DNA of 64,000 nucleotides from JANQOH01 sp965200095 (lineage in GTDB: Bacteria > Pseudomonadota > Alphaproteobacteria > UBA7887). The number at the start of each line of letters is the position of its first letter. The stretch's first letter is position 1. The stretch spans positions 310,001-374,000 of the forward strand of contig OZ241350.1 of NCBI GenBank assembly GCA_965200095.1. The letters run 5' to 3'. Below are positions 47,817-55,992 of the stretch, piece by piece. The notes beneath the pieces were generated by a model. That model ran no database searches. It worked only from the letters and a program-made list of their open reading frames with translations, and was not told the origin of the DNA. A program made the translations under genes and the position numbers.

Positions 47817-49337
47817 TCACTCGCCCCGGGCGAAGCAGCTGTCCCGCTCCATCGGCCGGCACAACCCATACCCCCGAAAACGCCCGGCGCCGATCAGCAC
47901 AGGGCCGCGCACCGGCGCCTCGAAAACGACGACCGCGTGGCAGTGACTCTGGCGGCCGCCGTCGCGCTTCCGGATCAGCTGCGGGAACTCCCGCGCATGG
48001 GGAGCGCCTTCGACCCGGGAGACAGGGTGTAACAGGACCTCCCGGGGGCGTGGAAGACCGATATGCCCGCACATCTCTTTCAGGCTCTCGGCCGACCGTT
48101 CCCATTTGTCCCTGCCGTCGAAGTGCCGGTTCAGGACCACGGGCGTCACGCTGGCCCAGATGCGGGACGGCAGTGTCCAGGTGCGCGGGTCGAGATTTTT
48201 CGGCGGCCTGTCGCGGGTTTCGAGTTCGACGGCGCGCTCGAACCCGTTTCCCATGAACAGACGCCGTTCGCGCGGGAGGCCGGTTTCCGGATCCCGCAGG
48301 ACGGGTTCGACGCAACCCCCGGCCTCTTCGGGCCTCAACCCGCGCGGCAGGATTACGGCCAGGCCCATGATCCTCCCGTCGGCGTGTCGCGAGCCGACGA
48401 ACGGCAAGGGCGCCAGGGCCAGGTGCGGCCCCGCGGCGGGTCCGCCGGCCGGGCGATGGCCGCTGAACCACTCCGGCGGCGGTTGTTCGGGACACTCGCG
48501 CATCAGCAGACCGCGCAGCGCCGCCGTGAGCTTGAGCGTCGCCGGGAGAGACACGCCGTCGCCGCCGAGCGCGAGGACGATGAGGCGCGGATCGAAAACC
48601 GGACGGGGCGCGGACCCGGGCGACGACGCCGATGACGCCTGCGGGCGGGCGTATCCCTGCCATCTGCCGGGGACCGGGCGCGCCGGCGAACGCGGCGGAC
48701 CGTCCGGGAACCTGTCCGCCAAACGCGCCTCCAAAATCTTTATGTATCGCCTTTGCTCGCGAGGACTTCGCCGGTGACGTCGGAAGCCTCCTTCGCGCAT
48801 TGCCGCAGCAAGGCGATCTCGGATGGTGTCAATATCCGGGGAGCGGGCGAGATACCGAGCTTCCGATTGAGTAAGGCAATCGAAGGCGTGTCCGAAATGC
48901 TCCCGCCACCATCTCTCGAAGCGGGCGCCGTGCTTTTCCCTGAGTTCATGGAGTTGCTCCTCCGAAGGATTCAGCCTCGCCGAATAAGGCTTGCCGGTCA
49001 ATGCGACTGCGCCGACGACCGCGCCGCCCCGCTTTTCCACCCAGCCGCGCAGATTGGCCAGCGTGCCGCCCTGCCCGATGAAGTCGTCGACAACGACATA
49101 TTCCCGCCCTTCTTCCACCTTGCCCTCGAAGGCCGCTTGCCGGGCGATGCGGCCGTAGCCGTTCGCCCCCGTATGACCGACGACCTTGGTTTGCACGATC
49201 CCGGTGTCGCAGGGCGCATCGAGATATTCGCTCAGGAGCCGCGCCAACGCCGCCGCAACGGGGCGGGCAAGCGACAGCGCCGACAAGCCGGCGCAATTAT
49301 CCTTTCCCTCATAACGATATTTCATGGATTCCGTCAT
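47817..49337 (-). CDS. Phosphoribosyltransferase-Csb2 chimera
   Basis: A 506-residue protein in one open frame. Residues 1-180 are a type I phosphoribosyltransferase: the PRPP motif is YVVVDDFIGQGGTLANL (80-96), and LTQSEARYLARSPDID continues as in PRTases carried on mobile elements. From about residue 222 the sequence follows the type I-G (formerly I-U) CRISPR protein Csb2 (a Cas5-Cas6 fusion): PEWFSGHRPAGG, LAPLPFVGSRHADGR, RTWTLPSRIWASVTPVV, GLPRPREV, SRVEGAPHAREF and the ending VRGPVLIGAGRFRGYGLCRP. The Csb2 Cas5-like N-terminal half is absent. No other cas gene or array is in the window. Start is ATG 49337 or 49325. The most likely origin is a deletion joining two genes, although a functional fusion is possible. 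Function unknown. Confidence 0.7.
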   Translation of the reverse strand: MTESMKYRYEGKDNCAGLSALSLARPVAAALARLLSEYLDAPCDTGIVQTKVVGHTGANGYGRIARQAAFEGKVEEGREYVVVDDFIGQGGTLANLRGWVEKRGGAVVGAVALTGKPYSARLNPSEEQLHELREKHGARFERWWREHFGHAFDCLTQSEARYLARSPDIDTIRDRLAAAMREGGFRRHRRSPREQRRYIKILEARLADRFPDGPPRSPARPVPGRWQGYARPQASSASSPGSAPRPVFDPRLIVLALGGDGVSLPATLKLTAALRGLLMRECPEQPPPEWFSGHRPAGGPAAGPHLALAPLPFVGSRHADGRIMGLAVILPRGLRPEEAGGCVEPVLRDPETGLPRERRLFMGNGFERAVELETRDRPPKNLDPRTWTLPSRIWASVTPVVLNRHFDGRDKWERSAESLKEMCGHIGLPRPREVLLHPVSRVEGAPHAREFPQLIRKRDGGRQSHCHAVVVFEAPVRGPVLIGAGRFRGYGLCRPMERDSCFARGE

Positions 49338-49342
49338 GCAGG

Positions 49343-49411
49343 TCAGGGCGGAACCGGATCCGCGCCCGCGTCGGACAACGCCATGACGACTGCGGCATTG
49401 CGGTTCTCCAT
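49343..49411 (-). pseudogene. Ankyrin-repeat relic
   Basis: On the minus strand the 22 codons before the TGA at 49343 read AAMENRNAAVVMALSDAGAD and then PVPP. This is the second half of an ankyrin repeat as found in the genes at 49917-50624 and 51015-52637 (for example AAMGNENPAVVTALLDAGAD). The reading upstream of it is not recognisable, so it is a fragment. It ends six bases before the ATG of the PRTase-Csb2 gene, which suggests that the array was once longer in this direction. Confidence 0.5.
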
Positions 49412-49759
49412 CGCCGCCCCATTGAGCCGCGCCGTCCGGGTGCGTCCGGCGCGTGCGTTCACGCCGGCGCAGGCGTCGAGCGGCGCGGCGACGGTCGCCG
49501 TATCGTCGTTCCCCGCGGCTGCCCGATGACGCGGCGTCTCATGCTCCGCAGCGCCCCCGTTCGCACCGGTAGAGTGGGCACAAATCGCGCTTCGGTCTTG
49601 AAAAAATGCGGGCGGAATAACCGCATCTCCGAGGACAGGCGCCGTGAGAAAGACCGAGGAATTATTCGTGCATGCGACCATGGGGCCGCCGCGGTCGAAC
49701 CTTGTATAAATGACACTCCGTGATCGGTTCCTTGCCTTTCGGCAACGGAGAACCAACCG

Positions 49760-49924
49760 ATGACTATGCATCTCACGCTCGGGTCGGACCTCGACAGCGA
49801 TGTCGAGCAACTCGCCGACCGCCTCGGGTTGAGCCGTCTCCGCGACGCGGCGGTTATCGACGTTGACGAAATTATGCAGGAAGCCGACGGGCGCGTGCGC
49901 CCGCCGCTCCGAAACACTACCTGA
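49760..49924 (+). CDS. Small antitoxin-like ORF
   Basis: A 54-residue ORF with ATG preceded by CGGAGA at good spacing. The product begins MTMHLTLGSDLDSDVEQLAD and continues RLGLSRLRDAAVIDVDEIMQ; the arrangement of two short helices resembles small VapB/RHH-type antitoxins, but no toxin gene is next to it. Its last 8 bases overlap the stop of the ankyrin gene on the other strand. It has background GC and may be coding; homologue search is the only way to decide. Confidence 0.4.
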   Translation: MTMHLTLGSDLDSDVEQLADRLGLSRLRDAAVIDVDEIMQEADGRVRPPLRNTT

Positions 49925-50624
49925 ACCGGGCGTCGTTCAGCCGCCAATAGACCTTGCTTCCCTTCAACGCCTCGTTTTCGGCTGCCCACCGGAAGGGGGT
50001 TGCTCCATACTGGTCACGGGCCGACGGGTTAGCGCCAGCTTCAAGCAACGCCGTGACAACTGCTACTCCGTTGAATCTCGCCGCAACATGAAGTGGCGTC
50101 TGCTCCCCCGGATACTGATCAATTGCAGTGCGGGCATTCATATCCGCACCGGCATCAAGCAGCACCATAACGACCGTCGCGTCGTTGAACGCCGCCGCTA
50201 CGTGAAGCGGTGTCCAAACAAAACCGTCGCGAGCGTTCGGATCTGCGCCAGCATCAAGCAGCAGCGTGACAACCGCCGCGTCGTTGAATTTTGTCGCGGC
50301 GTGAAGCGGCGCCCATCCAGTACGAATTTCTTCCTTGAACACGTCTGTAGTTTTTGCAACGCGAGCGTTCAGGTTCGCACCAGCACCAGCGTCAAGTAGC
50401 GCGGCGACGACCGTCGCGTCGTTGAACGCCGCTGCTACATGGAGCGGCGTTCCGCCGTTCTCCTCGCGCGTGTTCACGTTCGCACCAGCGGACAACGCGG
50501 CTTTTACGTCAGCGGCAGTTCCGGTTTCGGCAGCCCTGAACAGATCCGCATTGGCGTCGGCGAGAACGGGACGCGGCGCGATAGCTATCACGACCAACAT
50601 GAGAACGACGCGGATGGCCATCAT
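49917..50624 (-). CDS. Exported ankyrin-repeat protein
   Basis: A 235-residue ankyrin protein with an N-terminal signal peptide (MMAIRVVLMLVVIAIA, cleaved near VLA-D, about residue 22). It has five to six ankyrin repeats with the TPLHVAAxFND and VVxxLLDAGADxNAR consensus; one repeat has a TTDVFKEEIRTG insertion near residue 95. The C-terminus ends YWRLNDARFR, shared with the paralogue at 51015-52637. It probably binds proteins in the periplasm or outside. No enzymatic domain. Confidence 0.85.
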   Translation of the reverse strand: MMAIRVVLMLVVIAIAPRPVLADANADLFRAAETGTAADVKAALSAGANVNTREENGGTPLHVAAAFNDATVVAALLDAGAGANLNARVAKTTDVFKEEIRTGWAPLHAATKFNDAAVVTLLLDAGADPNARDGFVWTPLHVAAAFNDATVVMVLLDAGADMNARTAIDQYPGEQTPLHVAARFNGVAVVTALLEAGANPSARDQYGATPFRWAAENEALKGSKVYWRLNDARFR

Positions 50625-51014
50625 GATTCTTCTCCTGCTTCGGATATCGAATCGCGATTCCAGGGGCGATCAGGAAGCGCCGCCATCCGCGCCATCCAGC
50701 GTCCAACGTGATGGCAACGCCTCAATTGCAGCATACCCTGTCCGGTCGGTCTCTCAACGAATTTTCCAGGACGGATTCCGTTGGACTAGGTCAGGCGCTT
50801 GGCTAAAAATTTCACTCCCGCCGTTTCCCGCGGGGTGATGGCGAGGAGGATCCGCGTCGGCGCGCCGGTTCTGCGAACCGAAACCGAACATAGGGTAACG
50901 AGCGGACTATACCGGTCGCCGGTGGCGGCACAACGCGACGACGCCATTTCGGCGACTATCGGGGTCGCCAAAGTCCGGGTTGAGCGAACGGGTCGTACAT
51001 GCCTCCCTTCCATG
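50625..51014. other. 390-bp gap between ankyrin genes
   Basis: No gene is supported. A TTG-initiated frame on the plus strand (50799-51068) could encode 89 residues with no recognisable features and runs into the tail of the downstream ankyrin gene on the opposite strand. The region presumably holds the promoter of the exported ankyrin gene and the 3' flank of its paralogue. Confidence 0.45.
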
Positions 51015-52637
51015 CTACCCGAACCGGGCATCGTTCAGGCGCCAATATGCGTCAGTGCCCTCCAGTGACTCGTTTTCGGTCGCGTAATCGAAGGGTGTTT
51101 TACCGTCTTCGTCACGGGATCCCGGGTTCGCGCCGGATTCGAGAAACGCCACGATGACCGCTGGGTCGTCATTTCTCCCCGCCGCCAAGTGAAGCGGGGT
51201 CAGACCCGCATCGGCGCGCGCGTTTACGTCTGCGCCGGCTTCCATAAGCGCGGTGACGACATCCGGATTTTCATTCAGCGCCGCCGCATGAACAGGGGTT
51301 GCTGCCTCATCGGAAACGGCGTTCGGATCGGCCCCGGCGTCAAGCAACGCGGCCACGACAGCCAAACTCGCGTTCCCCGACGCCGCTCCGTGCAGCGGCG
51401 TCAAGCCACCGTCGGAACGTGCGCCCAGATCTGCGCCAGCTTCAAGCAGCGCCGCGACGACAGCAGGATTCTCGTTCTTGTTTGCCGCCATATGAAGCGG
51501 CGTCAGATCGGTGTCATTGCGCGAGTTCGGATCTCCACCTGCCTTGAGCAATGAGATCACGACCGCCGGGTTGCTATTGCTCAACGCCGCCACGTGGAGC
51601 GGGGTCGAACCGTCTTCGGAACCCATGCTCGGGTCTGCGCCAGCTCCAAGCAGCGCCGCCACGACAGTGGGATTCTCGTTCTCCGCTGCCGCCATATGCA
51701 GCGGGGTCAGATCGGCGTCATTGCGCGAGTTCGGATCTCCGCCAGCCCTGAGCAATGAGATCGCGACTGCCGGGTTACTATTGCTCACCGCCGCCACGTG
51801 GAGCGGGGTCGAACCGTCTTCGGAACGCGCGCTCGGGTCTGCGCCGGATCCAAGCAGCGCCGCCACGACAGCGGGGTTCTCGTTCTCCGCTGCTGCCCTA
51901 TGAAGCGGGGTCAGATCGGCGTCATTGCGCGAGTTCGGATCTCCGCCAACCTCAAGCAGCGCTGTGACGACAGCGGGATTCTCGTTCCTCGTTGCTGCGA
52001 AGTGAAGCGGCGTGACGCCCATCTCGCCGCGCGCGTTAGGATCCCCACCGGCCTTACACAGCGCCGAAATGACGGCTGGATTGTTGCTCAGTACCGCGCG
52101 ATGAAGCGGCGTGAAGCCGTCTTCGGTGCGTGGGTTCGGATATGCGCCCGCCTCGACCAATGTCAAGACGACAGCGGGATTCTCGTTCTCCGATACCGCC
52201 ATATGAAGCGGCGCCCAGCCGTTTTCAGTGCGTGCGTTAGGATCCGCGCCACCTTCGAGCAATGTCACGACGACAGCGAGATTGTCGTTCTGCAATACTG
52301 CCAAATGAAGCGGCGTCGAGCCGTCTTCAAGGCGAACATTCGGATCCGCGCCACCTTCGATCAATGTCGCGCCAACAGCGGGATTCTCGTTCGCCGCTGT
52401 CGCCAAATGAAGCGGCGCCGAGCCGTCTTCGGAACGCGCACTCAGGTCCGCGCCAGCATCAAGCAGTGCTGTGACGACAGCGGGATTCTCGTTGCCCATT
52501 GCTGCGATGTGAAGCGGCGTCATGCCGGCCATGAAGCGCTGGTTCGGATCCGCGCCGGCTTCGAGCGCGGTCCTAACGTCGACAGCACCGCCCGTGCTGG
52601 CAGCTACGAATAGTTCCATCGACGCCTCAATTTCCAT
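51015..52637 (-). CDS. Large ankyrin-repeat protein without signal peptide
   Basis: A 540-residue protein made almost entirely of ankyrin repeats (about 15 of 34 residues), of the form TPLHxAAxNENPAVVxALLxAGADPNxR. It starts MEIEASMELFVAASTGGAVD with no signal or membrane segment, so it may be cytoplasmic or exported by another route. Its end YWRLNDARFG matches the exported paralogue. The middle (about residues 237-420) contains a 68-residue unit (two repeats) that is duplicated nearly exactly three times, which corresponds to a 204-bp DNA period. Such arrays serve protein binding; host-interacting ankyrins in symbiotic bacteria are built this way, but no host link can be shown. Confidence 0.88.
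   Translation of the reverse strand: MEIEASMELFVAASTGGAVDVRTALEAGADPNQRFMAGMTPLHIAAMGNENPAVVTALLDAGADLSARSEDGSAPLHLATAANENPAVGATLIEGGADPNVRLEDGSTPLHLAVLQNDNLAVVVTLLEGGADPNARTENGWAPLHMAVSENENPAVVLTLVEAGAYPNPRTEDGFTPLHRAVLSNNPAVISALCKAGGDPNARGEMGVTPLHFAATRNENPAVVTALLEVGGDPNSRNDADLTPLHRAAAENENPAVVAALLGSGADPSARSEDGSTPLHVAAVSNSNPAVAISLLRAGGDPNSRNDADLTPLHMAAAENENPTVVAALLGAGADPSMGSEDGSTPLHVAALSNSNPAVVISLLKAGGDPNSRNDTDLTPLHMAANKNENPAVVAALLEAGADLGARSDGGLTPLHGAASGNASLAVVAALLDAGADPNAVSDEAATPVHAAALNENPDVVTALMEAGADVNARADAGLTPLHLAAGRNDDPAVIVAFLESGANPGSRDEDGKTPFDYATENESLEGTDAYWRLNDARFG
51521..52132. repeat. 204-bp tandem duplications in the ankyrin gene
   Basis: The block GCGAGTTCGGATCTCC occurs at 51521, 51725 and 51929, exactly 204 bp apart, and the sequence around each copy is nearly identical. 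The units encode two 34-residue ankyrin repeats each. The right edge is approximate, as similarity falls off through the third copy. Confidence 0.8.
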
Positions 52638-52676
52638 CGCATACCCCTCGCGTGAACAGTCCCGCCGCCCGCGCCG

Positions 52677-53504
52677 TTACGCCAGCCAGCGTTTGCGGCG
52701 GCGGTAGTGCTTTACGTCGCGGTAGCTCTTGCGGCCGGCCTCGCCCAGGCCGAGATAGAACTCCTTTACATCCTCGTTTTCGCGCAGGCTTTCGGCCGGG
52801 CCGTCGAGGACGACGCGGCCGTTCTCAAGGATGTAGCCGTAACCGGCATAGCGCAGCGCGACCGTGGCGTTCTGCTCGGCGAGAAGGAAACTCACGCCGG
52901 CTTCCTCGTTGAGGCGCTTGACGATCTCGAAAATCTCCTCGACCAGCTGGGGGGCGAGGCCCATCGAGGGTTCGTCGAGGAGGATCAGGCGCGGGCGGGC
53001 CATGAGGGCGCGGCCGATGGCGGTCATCTGCTGCTCGCCGCCCGAAATGTAGCCGGCGAGGCTGCTCTCGCGGCGCTTCAACGCCGGGAAATAGCCGTAG
53101 ACGAGGTCCAGATCGCGGCGCACCGCCTCGCGCCCGTCGCGGCGGGTGTAGGCGCCGGTCATGAGGTTCTCCTCGACCGTCAGATGCTCGAAGCAGTGAC
53201 GGCCCTCCATGACCTGGACGACGCCGCGGCGCACCAGTTCGGCGGCGTTCCAGCGGTCGCTGCGGGCGCCGTCATAGTCCACCCGGCCCTTCGTTATCTC
53301 GCCGCGTTCGGCGCGAAGCAGGCTGGAGATCGCCTTCAGGGTCGTGGACTTGCCGGCGCCGTTGGCGCCGAGGAGGGCGACGATCTCCCTCTCCGGCACC
53401 TCCAGCGACACCCCCTTGAGCACCAGGATGACGCGGTCGTAGACGACCTCGATATTGTTGACCGACAGCAGGGGCGCGGCGTCGGCGGGTTGCGGGGAGG
53501 CCAC
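52677..53504 (-). CDS. livF: Branched-chain amino acid-type ABC transporter ATP-binding protein LivF
   Basis: A 275-residue ABC ATPase of the LivF group. Walker A is GANGAGKST near residue 45, the signature is LAGYISGGEQQMTA, and Walker B LILLDEPSMGLAP. The signature deviates slightly from LSGGQ, as is normal for LivF. An extra C-terminal tail (YRDVKHYRRRKRW) is basic. It is the last gene of a Liv run starting with the acyl-CoA synthetase; the substrate-binding protein is 10 bp upstream. Substrate is not predictable, but the synthetase suggests an aromatic or fatty acid rather than an amino acid. Confidence 0.9.
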   Translation of the reverse strand: MASPQPADAAPLLSVNNIEVVYDRVILVLKGVSLEVPEREIVALLGANGAGKSTTLKAISSLLRAERGEITKGRVDYDGARSDRWNAAELVRRGVVQVMEGRHCFEHLTVEENLMTGAYTRRDGREAVRRDLDLVYGYFPALKRRESSLAGYISGGEQQMTAIGRALMARPRLILLDEPSMGLAPQLVEEIFEIVKRLNEEAGVSFLLAEQNATVALRYAGYGYILENGRVVLDGPAESLRENEDVKEFYLGLGEAGRKSYRDVKHYRRRKRWLA

Positions 53505-53514
53505 GGGACTGCGG

Positions 53515-54849
53515 CTATCCGGTCGTCGCCGGGCAGTCGCGCGGCGCGACGCCCTGTTCGGCGGCGTATTGCGCGGCGGACTCCTCGATCATGGGCCGCA
53601 CCAGCGCCCTGTCGGTCTCGATCCAGTCGGAGATGCGCTCCCACTTGCCGCCGTTCCATTGCTGGAACATCACCGCGGCGCCGCCCTCATGGTCGGAGCA
53701 GGTGACCTCGAACGGCGGCACAAGGCCGGTCGCGCCGAGTTCGGCGATGCGTTCGGGGGTGAGCGAAAGGGTTTCCAGCGCCTGTTGCACTTCGGGGCCG
53801 GAGACCGGACGGTTTCCGAACATGTCCATCGCCTTGCGGATGGCTTCCGTCGAGACGATGGCCCAGACGATGGCGCGGTTGTAATAGATGGACCCCAGAC
53901 GCTCGCGCGGCATTTCGCCTTCGCCCTTGTCGTAGACGTGGGCGACGATCTCCCGGATGACGGGGAAGTCGGTTCCCGAAGGGTGGAAGCCGGCGGCGAT
54001 GAAGCCTTCCGCCGCGTCGCCGGCGGGCACCGTGTCCTCTTCGGCGCCGGACCACCAGACGCCGACCATGCGGTCGCGGGGGAAGCCGACGCGCGCGGCT
54101 TCCTTGATGGCGGTGGGGTTCATGACTCCCCAGCCGCGCAGGATCGCCCAGTCGGGGCGGTAGCGGCGCGCCACCTGGAGCCAGGTGGCCTTCTGGTCGA
54201 CTCCGGGATGGACGACGGGGAAGTGGCGCACGTCGAAGCCGTAGAGCTCCGCCTGACGGTCGAGGACGGGGATGGTCTCCTTGCCGTAGGCGGAGTCGTG
54301 ATAGATGTTGGCGATCTTGAGGCCGGCGAGGTTTTCCATGCCGCCGACGCGCTGACCGATGAAGCGGATCTTGGCGGTGTTCTGCGACCAGTAATTGGTC
54401 AGCAGGGGGAACAGATAGGGGAAGACCCGCCCGTCCGAGGCGTCGGTGCGCCCATAGCCGATGGTGAGCACGGGGATGCGGTCCTCGGCGGCGCGTTCGA
54501 ACACCGAATAGGTTCCGCCGGTGCTCATGGGGTGGAAGAGCGCCATGCCGGCGCCGCGGTTTTTCAGGCGTTCGTAACATTCGACGATGCGGTCGTTCTG
54601 ATACTGGGTCTCGCATTTCTCCCAGAACAGCCGGACGCCGTTGATGCCGCCGTCGCGGGCGTTGAGCATCTTCATGTAGTCGATGAGGCCGCCGCCGAAG
54701 GCGGAGCCGCCGGCGGCGTAGGGTCCGGTCCAGTAGGCGTTGACCGGGAAGAACTGCATGTCCTCCTCGCTCTGCGCCGGCGCCTGGGCGGCGAGGGCGA
54801 CGATCGCGGCCGCGGCGGCGAGACCGGCCAGGGTCGGAACGGGCTTCAT
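53515..54849 (-). CDS. ABC transporter substrate-binding protein (Liv type)
   Basis: A 444-residue periplasmic binding protein with a Sec signal (residues 1-25, ending APA-Q). The mature sequence has FFPVNAYWTGPYAAGGSAFG, DGGINGVRLFWEKCETQYQN and NIYHDSAYGKE, which fit the Peripla_BP_6 class but with the amino acid site changed, so it is probably not an amino acid receptor. It follows livM and precedes livF in the run. ATG 54849 with AGGAGAAAG upstream is a strong start; the long frame upstream is antisense and rejected. Confidence 0.88.
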   Translation of the reverse strand: MKPVPTLAGLAAAAAIVALAAQAPAQSEEDMQFFPVNAYWTGPYAAGGSAFGGGLIDYMKMLNARDGGINGVRLFWEKCETQYQNDRIVECYERLKNRGAGMALFHPMSTGGTYSVFERAAEDRIPVLTIGYGRTDASDGRVFPYLFPLLTNYWSQNTAKIRFIGQRVGGMENLAGLKIANIYHDSAYGKETIPVLDRQAELYGFDVRHFPVVHPGVDQKATWLQVARRYRPDWAILRGWGVMNPTAIKEAARVGFPRDRMVGVWWSGAEEDTVPAGDAAEGFIAAGFHPSGTDFPVIREIVAHVYDKGEGEMPRERLGSIYYNRAIVWAIVSTEAIRKAMDMFGNRPVSGPEVQQALETLSLTPERIAELGATGLVPPFEVTCSDHEGGAAVMFQQWNGGKWERISDWIETDRALVRPMIEESAAQYAAEQGVAPRDCPATTG

Positions 54850-54902
54850 GTCTTTCTCCTGTCGATAGGCGTGTCGATGGGCGGCGCGCGCGGGGCGCGG
54901 GG

Positions 54903-55967
54903 TCAGTAGGGGAACGGCCACATGCGCAGTTTCTCCTTCGCAATGGCCCACAGGCGGGCAAGGCCCGCGGGCTCCACGATGAGGAAGAAAACGATGAGGC
55001 AGCCGAAAACGATGAGTTCGACGTTGGAGGCGACGCCACCCGGGGCGTTGGGCGCGACGAGGCCGAGGACGTTGCTGATGACGATGGGGAGCACGACGAT
55101 GAAGCCGGCGCCGAGGAACGAGCCGAGCACCGTGCCCAGGCCGCCGATGATGACCATGAACAGCACGAAAAAGGCGAGATTGATCGTGAACGCCTGCGGC
55201 TCCACCGTGCCGACGTAGAAGAACACATACAGGGCGCCGGCGACGCCGCAATAGAACGAGCTCACGGCGAAGGCGATCAATTTGGTGCGCAGCAGATCGA
55301 TGCCGATAACCTCGGCGGCGACGTCCATGTCGCGCACGGCCATCCAGGCGCGGCCGATGGCGCTGCGCGCCATATTCCTCATCAACAGCGCGAGCAGCAC
55401 GGCGACGGCGAGCGTGAACAGATATTTCGCCTCCGCCGACTCCACCGGATAGCCGAGCAGCGTCACCGGCGGCGCGGTGATGACGCCGGACGGCGAATAG
55501 TTCTTGAACCACCCGAAATTGGTGAGGATCCACTCGATGAGGAAATGCGCGCCCAGGGTGGTGACGGCGAGATAGAATCCCTTGATGCGCAGCGACGGCA
55601 GCCCGAAAACGACGCCGACGAGGGCGGCCATGACGCCGGCGAGGACGAACAGCACGGGAGCGGGAAGGAATTCGAAGGCGGTGGCGAATTTGTAGGCCGT
55701 GAAGGCGCCGACCGCCATGAACCCCGCCGTGCCGAGCGAAATCTGGCCGCAATAGCCGAGGAGGATGTTCAGCCCCATCGCCGCGATGGCGTAAAGCAGG
55801 AACGGCAACAGCACCGAATGGAGCAGATATTCGTTGGCGACGGCCGGAACCGCGACGGCCGCGAGGACGCACAGGACGGCGACTCCCCACCGGTCCTGGC
55901 GGATGGGGAACATGCCCTGGTCGGCGCTGTAGGTGGCCTTGAACTGCCCGGCCTCGCGGTAGATCAC
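54903..55967 (-). CDS. livM: Branched-chain amino acid-type ABC permease LivM
   Basis: A 354-residue inner-membrane permease with about 9 segments. The LivM core GLNILLGYCGQISLGTAGFMAVGAF-like region is seen as NILLGYCGQISLG and GTAGFMAVGA, and the EAA-like loop KGFYLAVTTLGAHF is present, with GRAWMAVRDMDVAA facing the ATPase. The GTG start at 55967 gives an N-terminal cytoplasmic tail with IYREAGQFKATY. It pairs with LivH and the two ATPases in the run. No ATG is found at a sensible position. Confidence 0.9.
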   Translation of the reverse strand: MIYREAGQFKATYSADQGMFPIRQDRWGVAVLCVLAAVAVPAVANEYLLHSVLLPFLLYAIAAMGLNILLGYCGQISLGTAGFMAVGAFTAYKFATAFEFLPAPVLFVLAGVMAALVGVVFGLPSLRIKGFYLAVTTLGAHFLIEWILTNFGWFKNYSPSGVITAPPVTLLGYPVESAEAKYLFTLAVAVLLALLMRNMARSAIGRAWMAVRDMDVAAEVIGIDLLRTKLIAFAVSSFYCGVAGALYVFFYVGTVEPQAFTINLAFFVLFMVIIGGLGTVLGSFLGAGFIVVLPIVISNVLGLVAPNAPGGVASNVELIVFGCLIVFFLIVEPAGLARLWAIAKEKLRMWPFPY

Positions 55968-55992
55968 GTTTCGGCTCCCTGTCGGGTCGGTC

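Noticed and set aside
42836..47869. A 1677-codon open frame antisense to the DUF4159 cluster
   Set aside because: Same GC effect; it is antisense to two clear genes and lacks any domain.
47817..49337. Considered as part of a CRISPR-Cas locus
   Set aside because: No other cas gene, leader or array is in the window; only the Csb2-like part is present.
50799..51068. TTG-started 89-codon frame between ankyrin genes
   Set aside because: No ribosome site or known features and it overlaps the ankyrin gene end.
51521..52132. Tandem 204-bp repeats considered as a non-coding repeat array
   Set aside because: They are exact multiples of ankyrin repeats in an open frame.
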